Source: Alphaproteobacteria bacterium
Lineage (GTDB): Bacteria > Pseudomonadota > Alphaproteobacteria > Micavibrionales > UBA2020
NCBI GenBank assembly: GCA_025934695.1
Contig: JAICWS010000001.1
Location: 215,301 to 279,300, forward strand
Length of the DNA stretch: 64,000 bases
Reading direction: 5' to 3'
Positions 33,430-41,805 of this stretch are shown here, in pieces; positions within the stretch are counted from its first letter, which is position 1, and the number at the start of each line of letters is the position of its first letter. The notes beneath the pieces were generated by a model. The model saw only the letters and a program-made list of their open reading frames with translations, did no database searches and was not told the DNA's origin. Both the position numbers and the translations under genes were made by a program.

Positions 33430-34962
33430 TCAGAAGACGGTTTCGTATTCCAGCTTGAGGCGCGTCGCGATGTTGGCGGCGACACCGCTGACGCCGGCCA
33501 GCAGGGCCGCTTCGTATTTCAGTCCGCCGGCGATTTCGCCATAGGCGGCGGGGCCGATGTAGTGTTCCTGCCGGCTGAAGTGACCAAGCGTATTGTCCTG
33601 GCCGAAATCGCTCTGGATCTCGAAACCGGGCTCGAAGTGCATGTTGTAGCGGTAGCGGCTGCTCCAGACGAGGCTGACGTCGGGGCCGCCGGCGGCATTC
33701 GGACCAATTTCCTGCGCCACGCCGATATTCGCCACGTGCAGGAATTTGCCCGACTGTTTTTCCAGCAGGAGCTTTGCCTCGATATCGTCGGCGCCATCAT
33801 GATGCGTCGCATGGCCATAAGCCAGCAAAGCGCCGGCGTCGAGCCATTTCGCTCCCTGCTCCCAGAATTGCAGCGTATTTTCCCACTCGGAAGCCGATAT
33901 TTCGGCGTCCTTGCCAGGCTCGCGCGACATGTCGAGAGTGATTTCCGTCTGCCAGCGGTCGGTCGGCGCATAGCCGATCTCTACCTGCTGCTCCTGCCCG
34001 AGATTCTTCGATTTGTCGCCGTCGAAGGTGCTGACGAAGTTATATTCAAGTTCCGCCTCGCCCTTGTTGACGATCGGCGAATAAATTTTGTCGATCGCGA
34101 AGGCCGAATGCGACAGGACCAAGGCCGCGATAAAGACCGCCGCCGCCATGTTCCGGCGCTGCATCTTCCCGTCGATGACGGCGATCATGCCGATCAGCGC
34201 CGCCAGCGTCCCGCCATAGATCATCAGCTGGATCGTCGTCGGCTTCGCGCAATAGCCGATCAGGCTATGCAGGGCCTGGCCGACCAGGCTGCCATCGGAG
34301 AGCAGCCAGGACGTGTCCCACACCGGATGCGACATGGTGTCGAAATATCCGGCGGCCGTGAGGAAGCCGACGGCCTGCGCGGCGAGACCCGCCACCAGCA
34401 GCATCAAAATCCAGCTCGTCACCTGCAGCATGTATTTGGCCGACATGCGGATGAGCCCGGCGTAAAAGGCGACGCCTGCCGCCGTGCCGAGGAGAATCCC
34501 GAGCAGCGAGCCGGAAATGATGCTTGTCCCCGTCTCGCCCGAAGCGATCATGCCGTAGATGAACAGGACAATTTCAGATCCTTCGCGCAGCATGGCGAGG
34601 GCGATGATGGCCGATAGCGAATAGCGTGGGAGATTGCCTGCCGTGACGTCCATGCCGACCTGGCGGAGCTTCGCGGACATGTCACGGACATGCTTGCGCA
34701 TCCACAAAACCGTCCAGCCGATGAACATGGCGGCGGTGAACAGCACGCCTGCGTTAAACAGTTCCTGTCCCGCGCCCTGGGCCATGTTCGAAATCGTGTC
34801 GGCGAAATAGGCGACCAGGCCGGCGCCGAAGACGCCTGCGAGCGCGCCGCCGACAATCCAGTACAAACGGCCCGGCAGGTCGCGCGTGGCGGCCAGCACG
34901 ATGCCGAGGATCAGCGAAATTTCAAGGGATTCTCTGAAAATGACGATGGCGGTGGACAGCAT
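33430..34962 (-). CDS. FTR1-type iron permease fused to an outer-membrane beta-barrel domain
   Basis: This is a 510-residue protein. Residues 1–265 form a seven-helix FTR1 permease with the two iron-binding signatures FRESLE (9–14) and REGSE (126–130). Residues 267–290 are a perfect signal-peptide-like stretch (MQRRNMAAAVFIAALVLSHS, then AFA). Residues 291–510 are beta-rich with alternating hydrophobics (AELEYNFVSTFDG, WQTEITLDMS, GFEIQSDFGQD, GGLKYEAALL) and end LKLEYETVF, a C-terminal Phe signature of outer-membrane barrels. No stop or frameshift separates them. The natural reading is two proteins: a permease and a separately exported barrel, produced by cleavage or internal initiation at 34164. 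It is cotranscribed with the cupredoxin upstream. Confidence 0.82.
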   Translation of the reverse strand: MLSTAIVIFRESLEISLILGIVLAATRDLPGRLYWIVGGALAGVFGAGLVAYFADTISNMAQGAGQELFNAGVLFTAAMFIGWTVLWMRKHVRDMSAKLRQVGMDVTAGNLPRYSLSAIIALAMLREGSEIVLFIYGMIASGETGTSIISGSLLGILLGTAAGVAFYAGLIRMSAKYMLQVTSWILMLLVAGLAAQAVGFLTAAGYFDTMSHPVWDTSWLLSDGSLVGQALHSLIGYCAKPTTIQLMIYGGTLAALIGMIAVIDGKMQRRNMAAAVFIAALVLSHSAFAIDKIYSPIVNKGEAELEYNFVSTFDGDKSKNLGQEQQVEIGYAPTDRWQTEITLDMSREPGKDAEISASEWENTLQFWEQGAKWLDAGALLAYGHATHHDGADDIEAKLLLEKQSGKFLHVANIGVAQEIGPNAAGGPDVSLVWSSRYRYNMHFEPGFEIQSDFGQDNTLGHFSRQEHYIGPAAYGEIAGGLKYEAALLAGVSGVAANIATRLKLEYETVF

Positions 34963-34989
34963 CTCGAAATCCGCTTTGTTCTTGTTCTT

Positions 34990-35319
34990 TTACTGGGCCT
35001 TGATGGTGCCGACCGTCGTATCCTTGTGGAAATCATCAAATATTCCATAGACACCCGGATCGAGCGGGCCGATGAGGACGGTAATCTCCTCTCCTCCCTT
35101 AACGACCTTCTCGCGGTTCAGGTCGTAGCTTTCGAATTCGGACGGTGTCTTGTCCGTATTTTTTACCGTAATCCGGACCTTTTTGCCAGCGGGAATTACC
35201 AGTTGCTGGGGCACAAATTTATGGTCTTTCAGCGTCAGAACGTAATCGTCGGCCATAGCGATCCCTGCCATGAGCAGATACGCACAGCCGACGATCAGAG
35301 CAAAAGTATAGCGGATCAT
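34990..35319 (-). CDS. Periplasmic cupredoxin-like protein of the iron permease
   Basis: This 109-residue protein has a signal peptide MIRYTFALIVGCAYLLMAGIAMA. The cupredoxin-like fold has YVLTLKDHKFVPQQLVIPAG, ITVKNTDKTPSEFESYDL and NREKVVKGGEEITVLIGPL, then PGVYGIFDDFH. This is the EfeO-N/Cupredoxin_1 type found next to FTR1 permeases; the Glu/Asp/His set in EFES and DDFH probably binds iron or copper and aids oxidation or delivery. The start has GAAGG 6 bases before it. It is the first gene of the unit, preceded by a Fur site and a structured leader. Confidence 0.85.
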   Translation of the reverse strand: MIRYTFALIVGCAYLLMAGIAMADDYVLTLKDHKFVPQQLVIPAGKKVRITVKNTDKTPSEFESYDLNREKVVKGGEEITVLIGPLDPGVYGIFDDFHKDTTVGTIKAQ

Positions 35320-35375
35320 TGACCTTCTTCCGTGTATCCCCCTGAACGGCTTCATTCCCCTGCTTGTATCCCTCT

Positions 35376-35419
35376 CCCGCCACAGCCAAGCCCGAAAACC
35401 GGACTAACACCGTGGCGGG
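35376..35419 (-). promoter_or_regulatory. Nested hairpin in the leader of the iron operon
   Basis: On the minus-strand RNA the outer stem CCCGCCAC / GTGGCGGG encloses the inner perfect stem AGTCCG-GTTTT-CGGGCT. There is no U-tract, so it is not an obvious terminator. It lies 57 bases upstream of the cupredoxin start. It may regulate translation or stability. Confidence 0.45.
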
Positions 35420-35483
35420 GGGATCTTCACTTACACGACGAAGCTTCTTGCCAGGTTGGTTATTACCTTCTTCTTTTATGATA

Positions 35484-35502
35484 TTGCAAATCATTCTCAT
35501 TT
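35484..35502 (-). promoter_or_regulatory. Fur box upstream of the iron operon
   Basis: On the minus strand AAATGAGAATGATTTGCAA has the 7-1-7 symmetry of Fur sites (TGAGAAT-G-ATTTGCA). It is the best iron-regulator match in the window and lies 165 bases before the cupredoxin start. It predicts repression when iron is plentiful. Confidence 0.7.
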
Positions 35503-35722
35503 GTAAATAGGAGTTTTCCCGGCTTTCGGACGGGATGGAAAATAACCATAGGTATCAACTAGTTATTATTTCCATATATTTTAGCGCCCGGTTTAGGATG
35601 GCTCTTCTGTTTCGACCTCCTCCATCGGCGACTCAAAGAAATGATGTAGCAATCAAGTTTCCAGTTTCCCTCCGGTTTCAGGCCCCTTAATCTTCTAGGG
35701 AATTACTTGGGGGGAGGAGCAC
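35503..35722. other. Intergenic region between the iron operon and the reductase gene
   Basis: AT-richer sequence without a gene. It holds promoters for divergent units; no clear consensus was picked out. GGGGGGAGGAG before 35723 is a strong ribosome site. Confidence 0.4.
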
Positions 35723-36676
35723 ATGCAGAAACGCAAACTGGGCAATTCCGGGCTGGAAGTCGCGCCGCTATGCTTCGGCGGAAATGTGTTCGGCTGGACG
35801 GTCGACGAAAAGACGGCCTTCGATTTGCTCGATGCCTTCGTCAATGCCGGTTTCAACTTCGTCGACACGGCCGATCTTTATTCGAAGTGGATCCCCGGCA
35901 ACAAGGGCGGCGAGTCCGAAACCATCATCGGCAACTGGTTCAAGGCACACGGACGGCGCAAGAGCGTAGTGCTCGCAACCAAGGTCGGCTTCGAGATGGC
36001 GCCCGACAGGAAAGGCCTGTCAAAGAAACACATCATCGCCTCCGCCGAAGAGTCGCTGAAGCGGCTGCAAACCGACTATATCGACCTCTACCAGTCGCAT
36101 ACCGACGACGAAACCGTGCCGCAGGAAGAAACGCTGGAGGCTTATCAGCAGCTGATCAAGGCCGGCAAGGTGCGCGCCATCGGCGCCTCGAACTTCACCG
36201 CCGCGCGGCTGAAAAGCGCGCTCGAGACCGCGAAGAAGCACGGTCTCCCCTCCTACACCAGCCTGCAGCCGGAATATAATCTCTATTACCGCAAGAACTA
36301 CGAGACCGAGCTGGAACCCATCTGCCGCGCCAATAACATCGGCGTCATGAATTATTACGCGCTGGCCCGCGGCTTCCTGTCGGGCAAATACCGCCTGCCC
36401 TCCGACGCCGGCAAGAGCCCGCGCGGCGAAAAGGCCATCGCGACTTACCTGAACGAGCGCGGTTATCGGATCTTGAAAGTGCTTGATGAGCTGTCCGCGA
36501 AATTGAAGTCTACGCCCGCCCAGATTTCGCTGGCCTGGCTCATGGCCCGTCCCGGCATCACCGCCCCCATCGCCAGCGCGACCAAGATGGAGCAGCTCCG
36601 CGACATGATGAAAGCCGCGACCCTCGAACTGGAGCCGGAACATATCCAAAAACTGGATGAGGCGAGCAGGTATTAA
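35723..36676 (+). CDS. Aldo/keto reductase
   Basis: This is a 317-residue NADPH-dependent reductase of the AKR fold (TIM barrel). Catalytic residues: Asp and Tyr in NFVDTADLYSKW, Lys in LATKVGFEM and His in LYQSHTDD. The cofactor part has ARGFLSGKYRLP, and IASATKMEQL follows. It belongs to the broad YajO/AKR11-like group; the substrate is unknown. A strong GGAGGAG precedes the start. It converges on the mgtE unit and is not obviously part of the iron locus. Confidence 0.88.
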   Translation: MQKRKLGNSGLEVAPLCFGGNVFGWTVDEKTAFDLLDAFVNAGFNFVDTADLYSKWIPGNKGGESETIIGNWFKAHGRRKSVVLATKVGFEMAPDRKGLSKKHIIASAEESLKRLQTDYIDLYQSHTDDETVPQEETLEAYQQLIKAGKVRAIGASNFTAARLKSALETAKKHGLPSYTSLQPEYNLYYRKNYETELEPICRANNIGVMNYYALARGFLSGKYRLPSDAGKSPRGEKAIATYLNERGYRILKVLDELSAKLKSTPAQISLAWLMARPGITAPIASATKMEQLRDMMKAATLELEPEHIQKLDEASRY

Positions 36677-36680
36677 TCCC

Positions 36681-36923
36681 CTACCCCGTCGGTGCGCTAA
36701 GACTGCCGCCGTGGTAATAGTTTTTGCCGTCGTCGCAGGACCATGACCGGCCGGATGGGTCGCTCGCCATCGCATGGCAATGGTGTTGGGCCTTAAAGAT
36801 TTCCCACTCGGTGTTCCGGTCGATGAAAATATAGGCAACCACGCCGCCAAAAACGCACAGGCCTGCCAGGACGAAACCGATATCCTTCGGCGTGACCCTG
36901 CCCCTGGGCTTCGCCTTTTTCAC
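36681..36923 (-). CDS. Small membrane protein coupled to mgtE
   Basis: This 80-residue protein has one membrane helix (IGFVLAGLCVFGGVVAYIFI) after a basic tail (KKAKPRGR), and a soluble C-terminus with two Cys and four His (QHHCHAMASD, WSCDDGKNYYHGG). A GTG start overlaps the mgtE stop by 4 bases (GTGA), the usual coupling. An extracytoplasmic Cys/His module could bind metal, which would fit a magnesium transporter operon, but no family is recognised. Confidence 0.6.
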   Translation of the reverse strand: MKKAKPRGRVTPKDIGFVLAGLCVFGGVVAYIFIDRNTEWEIFKAQHHCHAMASDPSGRSWSCDDGKNYYHGGSLSAPTG

Positions 36924-38275
36924 GCGAGATGCCCGCCCAGCACGACGCCCGCGACAGTGAAATAGATGACGAGGCCCGTCACGTCGACGAGCGTCGCGAT
37001 GAACGGCGCGGAGGCGGTCGCGGGATCGAAGCCGAGGCGGCGCAGCAGCAAGGGCAGCATGGAGCCCATCAGCGTGCCCCAGGTCACGATGCCGATCAGG
37101 CTGCAGCCGACCGCAATAGCCACGAGGCCGTAATGTTCGCCGTACAGTTTTTCCCGCTGGGGCCAGAAATAGATGCGGCACAGTCCGACGGCGCCCAGGA
37201 TCAGGCCGAGGACCACGCCGGACATGATCTCGCGCATGAACACGCGCCACCAGTCGATCAGGCGCACTTCGCCGAGCGCCATGGCGCGGATGACCAGCGT
37301 CGTCGCCTGCGAGCCCGAGTTGCCGCCCGACGACATCACGAGCGGGATGAACAGCGCGAGGACGACGGCCTTGGCGATTTCATCCTCGTAGTAGCCCATG
37401 GCGGTCGCGGTCAGCATTTCCGAGACGAAGAGAACCAGCAGCCATCCGGCGCGTTTCTTGATCATCGTTAGGAAGGCGACCTTGAAATAGGGTTCGTCGA
37501 GCGCTTCGACACCGCCCATCTTCTGGATGTCTTCGGTCGCCTCTTCCTGGACGATGGCGACGACGTCGTCGAGGGTGATGATGCCCTTCATGTGCCCGCT
37601 TTCGTCGAGGACGGGCAGCGCCTTGTGTTCCTTTTTCGAGAAGTGGCGAGCGATTTCCTCCTGCGTCTCGTTCTCGCGGATGAAGGCGACCTGGTCGCCC
37701 GTCGCCATGATGTCGTTCACCTTCTTGTCGTTCGTGGCGCTGAAGAGCTCGCGCAGCGACACGGCGCCCAGCAGCCGCTGTTCACGGTCGAGGACATAGG
37801 CGTAATAAATCGTCTCGACCTGGGCCCGGGTTTGCTCGCGAAGGTAGCGCAGGGCCTCGTCCACCGTCATATCGGGGCGCAGGCGCGCATAGCGCGAATT
37901 CATGAGGCCGCCTGCCTCGTCCTCCTTGTAGGCCATGAGGCCGAGGACTTCCATGCGCGTCGGCGTATCCAGCAGTTCGAGCGCGTGGGCCCGGTCTTTC
38001 TCAGGGAGTTCCTGGATCATGTCGGCCGCATCGTCGGGCGGCAGGATGCGGATCCACGACTTGCGTTCGAAGGCCGGCAGCTGGGCGAAAATCTCCGCCT
38101 GGCTATGCCCGTCGAGCCGCAGGAATAATTCTTCCGCCGCGTGCTTATCGAGTCTCTTGAATATCGCTTCGTGTTCTTCCGTCGGGATACTTCCCCATTC
38201 GGCGAGGAGCTGTTCGAGTTCCGTCTCGGACAGGGAGCGCGATTTTTTGAAGTCGTGTGTCAGGTTCGAGGGCAT
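36920..38275 (-). CDS. mgtE: Magnesium transporter MgtE
   Basis: This is a 451-residue Mg2+ channel. The MgtE-N helical domain (about 20–130; AEELFLRLDGHSQAEIFAQL) is followed by two CBS domains (LMNSRYARLRPDMTVDEAL; IITLDDVVAIVQEEATEDIQ), the plug helix and five membrane helices. The helices include MSSGGNSGSQATTLVIRAMALGEV, the pore signature, and APFIATLVDVTGLVIYF. Cytosolic Mg2+ closes the channel through the CBS/N domains. The start at 38275 has AAGGGG. A tRNA gene lies 70 bases upstream. Confidence 0.93.
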   Translation of the reverse strand: MPSNLTHDFKKSRSLSETELEQLLAEWGSIPTEEHEAIFKRLDKHAAEELFLRLDGHSQAEIFAQLPAFERKSWIRILPPDDAADMIQELPEKDRAHALELLDTPTRMEVLGLMAYKEDEAGGLMNSRYARLRPDMTVDEALRYLREQTRAQVETIYYAYVLDREQRLLGAVSLRELFSATNDKKVNDIMATGDQVAFIRENETQEEIARHFSKKEHKALPVLDESGHMKGIITLDDVVAIVQEEATEDIQKMGGVEALDEPYFKVAFLTMIKKRAGWLLVLFVSEMLTATAMGYYEDEIAKAVVLALFIPLVMSSGGNSGSQATTLVIRAMALGEVRLIDWWRVFMREIMSGVVLGLILGAVGLCRIYFWPQREKLYGEHYGLVAIAVGCSLIGIVTWGTLMGSMLPLLLRRLGFDPATASAPFIATLVDVTGLVIYFTVAGVVLGGHLA

Positions 38276-38344
38276 GCGTAAAAGCCCCTTCTCGATCGCA
38301 GGATGCCCGGAACCGGGCGGTTGCACGATAATACCACAAAAGAA

Positions 38345-38421
38345 TGGTCGGAGTGGCGGGACTCGAACCCGCGGCCTCTTGCTCCCGAAGCAAGCACTCT
38401 ACCAGGCTGAGCTACACTCCG
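38345..38421 (-). tRNA. tRNA-Pro (CGG)
   Basis: This is a 77-base cloverleaf with acceptor CGGAGTG/CACTCCG, D arm GCTC…GAGT, anticodon stem CTTGC/GCAAG with loop TTCGGGA (anticodon CGG), T loop TTCGAGT and encoded CCA. Confidence 0.95.
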
Positions 38422-38684
38422 ATTGGCGGGAGAAACAAGGACACCTGTGTCGCATATTTTGTGAAATGGCGCAATTGCTTTCACCCGTCAAGGGATATTC
38501 TTTACATAATAAAAAGAGATTCGGCAAGCCATTTCGACGGGTTGGCGGGAGATTTTTGTTCGCAACCCATCAACAGCGCCACCCCGGCATTCGTTGAGGG
38601 GTTTCGCTTCAATTCGCGTGACTCTCCCAAACGAGAAGAGAAAATGATATCGTTCTCAAAACGCCAACCTTCTTCGCCCATCCC

Positions 38685-39818
38685 ATGAAACAAATCCTGA
38701 TCGCCATCGCCATTCTTGTCGTCGCGGTCGGTATCGGCCTCGGTGGGCATATTTACAGCCTGCACGAACGCCTGGGGGGCAAGGCCGACCGCGTGAAGGC
38801 GGAGATGGAGGACTGGATCGAGCATGGCTACGATCCGGGCGCGGCGATCATCCTGCTCAAACAGGTGCCCGATGCCCTCACCCATGGCGATCTCGAAGAG
38901 GCCGAGAGGCTGATCGACAAGGCCAGCGCAGATCTGGACGTGCCGCCGAACAAGCGCCCGAAGCCGCATCCCGCTCCCGGCGAAGAGTCGAGCGACCTTT
39001 ACGGCAACGCGAAACCCGTCGAGATCGAAGGCTATGACGGCAGTTCGATGGAGCCCTTTATATCTCCCGACGGGCACTACCTGTTCTTCAACAACGAAAA
39101 CGACCCTGACGCGCAGACCGACCTGCATGTCGCGGAGCGTACAGGCCCGTACAAGTTCAAGTACCTGGGCAAACTGAAGAATGCCAATTCCTCGGCCCTC
39201 GATGCGGTGGCCAGCATGGACAAGGCGAAGAATTTTTATTTCACCTCGACGCGCGAGTACCAGAAAACCTTCAAGTCCATCTTTACCGGAAAATTCGATG
39301 GTCGTGACATCGCCGGTGTCCACCCGGTCGAGGGCGACATCAATCCGAATAAACTCGGCACCGTCAATATGGATGTGGGCATCAGCCCCGATGGTAATAC
39401 GCTCTATATTTCGCGAGCGGATTTCACGCCGGGTTTGAACGGTCCCGACCATTCGCGCCTGATGGTTGCGCATCTCAAGGACGATGGCAAATTTGTCATG
39501 GACCCGAAGAGCGACGAAATTATGAAGAACATCAATAATGATCAGCTGCAGTATGCGCCCGCCATATCGCAGGACGGCCGCGAACTGTTCTTCACCCGCT
39601 CGCAAGCTCCCGAAGGCAAGCTGGAAGGCCCGCAATTCCGCATCATGGTGGCCCTGCGCGCGGCGGATGGCCAGATTTTCGGCAAGCCCAAGGTGCTTCC
39701 CTTCACGGGGATGGTCGAGGCACCGACGGTCTCGCTGGATGAGAGCGAGATGTTCTTTCACAAGAAGGTCGATGGAAAATGGGTGATTTATCGCGCGCTG
39801 CGCAAGGGCGCGCATTGA
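38685..39818 (+). CDS. Membrane-anchored PD40/TolB-like beta-propeller protein
   Basis: This 377-residue protein has one N-terminal membrane helix (MKQILIAIAILVVAVGIGLG), a charged helical stretch to about residue 90, then a propeller. The propeller blades show the PD40 signature: EPFISPDGHYLFFNN, DVGISPDGNTLYISR, APAISQDGRELFFTR and PTVSLDESEMFFHKK. At least four blades are visible, so a periplasmic ligand- or protein-binding propeller is likely. The function cannot be told. It is followed with a 4-base overlap by an acetyltransferase. Confidence 0.78.
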   Translation: MKQILIAIAILVVAVGIGLGGHIYSLHERLGGKADRVKAEMEDWIEHGYDPGAAIILLKQVPDALTHGDLEEAERLIDKASADLDVPPNKRPKPHPAPGEESSDLYGNAKPVEIEGYDGSSMEPFISPDGHYLFFNNENDPDAQTDLHVAERTGPYKFKYLGKLKNANSSALDAVASMDKAKNFYFTSTREYQKTFKSIFTGKFDGRDIAGVHPVEGDINPNKLGTVNMDVGISPDGNTLYISRADFTPGLNGPDHSRLMVAHLKDDGKFVMDPKSDEIMKNINNDQLQYAPAISQDGRELFFTRSQAPEGKLEGPQFRIMVALRAADGQIFGKPKVLPFTGMVEAPTVSLDESEMFFHKKVDGKWVIYRALRKGAH

Positions 39819-40345
39819 CCGCTGCCGCCAAAATACGCCCGGCAACCTCCGCCGATATTCCCGCGATTGCTGACATTTACGCCCACCATGTGCGCCACGG
39901 CACAGCCTCTTTCGAGCTGGATGCGCCAGATACCGCCGAAATGCTGCGCCGCTGGCAGGATATCACCGCCAAAAACATGCCCTATTTCGTCGCCGAAGCG
40001 GACGGTGCCATCGTGGGTTACGCGTATGCCGGTCCCTATCGTCCCCGCCCTGCCTACCGTTTCACGGTCGAAGATTCCATTTACGTGCACAAGGATCACG
40101 CTGGCAAAGGCATCGGGGCACTGCTGTTGCCGGCGCTGATCGCGTCCTGCGAGAGCCTTGGCCTGAGGCAGATGATCGCCGCGATCGGCGACAGCGGCAA
40201 TGCCGCCTCCATCGGCCTGCATCGCAAGTTCGGATTCACGCAAGCGGGATTGATGAAAGATGTCGGCTTCAAGTTCGGCAAATGGCTGGACGTCGTCTTC
40301 ATGCAGCGGACGCTGGGACCCGGCGCGACGACAGTGCCGGAATAA
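39815..40345 (+). CDS. GNAT acetyltransferase, phosphinothricin-acetyltransferase-like
   Basis: This is a 176-residue enzyme of the PAT/MddA group: RPATSADIPAIADIYAHHVR, GTASFELDAPDTAEML and YAYAGPYRPRPAYRFTVEDS. The acetyl-CoA motif is HKDHAGKGIGALLLPALIAS, with NAASIGLHRKFGFTQAG following. The family acetylates amines such as phosphinothricin or methionine derivatives; the natural substrate here is unknown. I used the TTG start that overlaps the preceding stop (TTGA); an ATG at 39779 would add 12 residues. Confidence 0.85.
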   Translation: MTAAAKIRPATSADIPAIADIYAHHVRHGTASFELDAPDTAEMLRRWQDITAKNMPYFVAEADGAIVGYAYAGPYRPRPAYRFTVEDSIYVHKDHAGKGIGALLLPALIASCESLGLRQMIAAIGDSGNAASIGLHRKFGFTQAGLMKDVGFKFGKWLDVVFMQRTLGPGATTVPE

Positions 40346-40400
40346 CCTTCCTTTCCAATTGTTCTCGCTGCGTTCCCAATTTAACTCATTTTTCATAATT

Positions 40401-40429
40401 TTGACAGTTTCGCATACCGCTGATAGAAT
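40401..40429 (+). promoter_or_regulatory. Sigma70-type promoter of the repeat-protein gene
   Basis: TTGACA, a 17-base spacer and TAGAAT lie 36 bases before the ATG at 40465. Confidence 0.6.
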
Positions 40430-40464
40430 CCGAATATGAGACATCTATCGGGGAGGTTGTCGAC

Positions 40465-41805
40465 ATGCCAAGGAACAAGTTATCTGCCGCCTTCAATGCA
40501 AACGGCTCTCTCGACCAGCAGCTAGAGGCCGCGGCCCAGGACGGAGACTTCGCAGCCGTCAAAGCCCTGATCGCCGGCATGGCCCCCGACGATATCGACA
40601 AGCTCCAGGATGGAACGGCGGCGAAGGTCGTCAAGGCATTCATTGACCCTGACGCCGATCGCGCCTCCGCCGCCCGCGTCAGCGAAATCATGCAGCGGAT
40701 CGGCTCGTCCGGCGACGGTACGTCACTTGGCGCCACAATACGGGCCGCCGCACAATCGGGTAATTTCGAAACCATGCAGGCCATCGCCGACCACATGACG
40801 AAGGACCAGGTCGCAGAGATGCAAGGTTCCGTCACAGGAGATGCCGTCACCCAGATCGTGTCGCAAGCGGACGGACGGGACAATGAAGCGGCCGGACGCA
40901 TCGATAAGCTGATGAAGGCCTCAGGAGATTCCGCCGACGGACCCTCCATGTCGGAAGCCCTGAGTGCTGCGTCTTTGTCGCCCCCGGCGGTCAAGGCAAT
41001 CGCCAACAATCTGAGCGACGACCAGGTGGACGCGCTCGACGCCCCGACAGTCGGCAAGGTCATTCAATCCCTTGCGCGAGGCCAGTCGCCGGCGCGGGCG
41101 AATGCAGGGGCGAAAGACATCGACACGGTCATGAAGAAGATCGGACGCCGTGCGGACGCTGACGACCTCGGCGCGGCCATGGCCGACGCAGCGGCTTTCG
41201 GCCAGGTGCAGACGGTGCGCGCGATTGCGGATAACCTCAGCCCCGATCAGGTCGGGAATTTTTCGCCCTCGATCGCGGCCGACATCATTGAAAAAATGGC
41301 GTCACAGCCCGCGGGCAAACAAGCCGAAAAAAGGGCGAACGACATCGCGGATGTGCTGGCAAAGCTCCCCGGCCGCGCCGATGGAAGCGCTCTCGGGCGC
41401 ACGATGGCCGAGGCGGCGCAGGCGCAAGATTTGCCCACCCTGCGCGCCATCAATGCCGCGCTCACGCCGGACCAGGTGGCGAAGCTTGACGAACAGGACG
41501 CCGGTGCGATCGTGAAGAGCCTGGTGATGAACGCGCGGCCCGACAATCAGTCGGCAGACGCGAAAGCGCTGGCCGAAGTGTTGCAGAAGATCGGCGGGCG
41601 CGCCAGCAATCGTGACCTCGAACTGGCCAGTTCCGAAGCAACGCGGTTCGGCAACGAGGCCGCCTTTAAAGCCATCATGGATAATCTGCCGGAGCATGCG
41701 AAGCCTGCAAGCAAATTCGCGCCGGGCCCGGAAGCTCCCGCAACCCCATCGCCCGACCGTAAAACCATCCGCCGCAATCCCTCGCCTGTCCGCACACCGG
41801 GATAG
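40465..41805 (+). CDS. Novel-looking helical repeat protein
   Basis: This 446-residue soluble protein is built of five full and one partial repeats of about 72–75 residues (about 18–395), then a Pro/Arg-rich tail (RKTIRRNPSPVR). Each repeat reads A-(A/x)-A-x-(x)-G-(D/N/Q)-F/V…(V/M/T)-(K/Q/R)-A-(I/L), a (N/D)-(L/M)-(S/T)-x-(D)-(Q/D)-(V/I)-x-x-(L/M/F) turn and an (I/V)-(V/I)-x-(S/A) helix. It closes with a (I/V)-(M/L)-(K/Q/A)-(K/R)-(I/L)-(G/P) helix. The last repeat is only half length. It resembles HEAT/ankyrin-like solenoids but is no class I can name. It has a clean promoter and no signal peptide. Confidence 0.78.
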   Translation: MPRNKLSAAFNANGSLDQQLEAAAQDGDFAAVKALIAGMAPDDIDKLQDGTAAKVVKAFIDPDADRASAARVSEIMQRIGSSGDGTSLGATIRAAAQSGNFETMQAIADHMTKDQVAEMQGSVTGDAVTQIVSQADGRDNEAAGRIDKLMKASGDSADGPSMSEALSAASLSPPAVKAIANNLSDDQVDALDAPTVGKVIQSLARGQSPARANAGAKDIDTVMKKIGRRADADDLGAAMADAAAFGQVQTVRAIADNLSPDQVGNFSPSIAADIIEKMASQPAGKQAEKRANDIADVLAKLPGRADGSALGRTMAEAAQAQDLPTLRAINAALTPDQVAKLDEQDAGAIVKSLVMNARPDNQSADAKALAEVLQKIGGRASNRDLELASSEATRFGNEAAFKAIMDNLPEHAKPASKFAPGPEAPATPSPDRKTIRRNPSPVRTPG

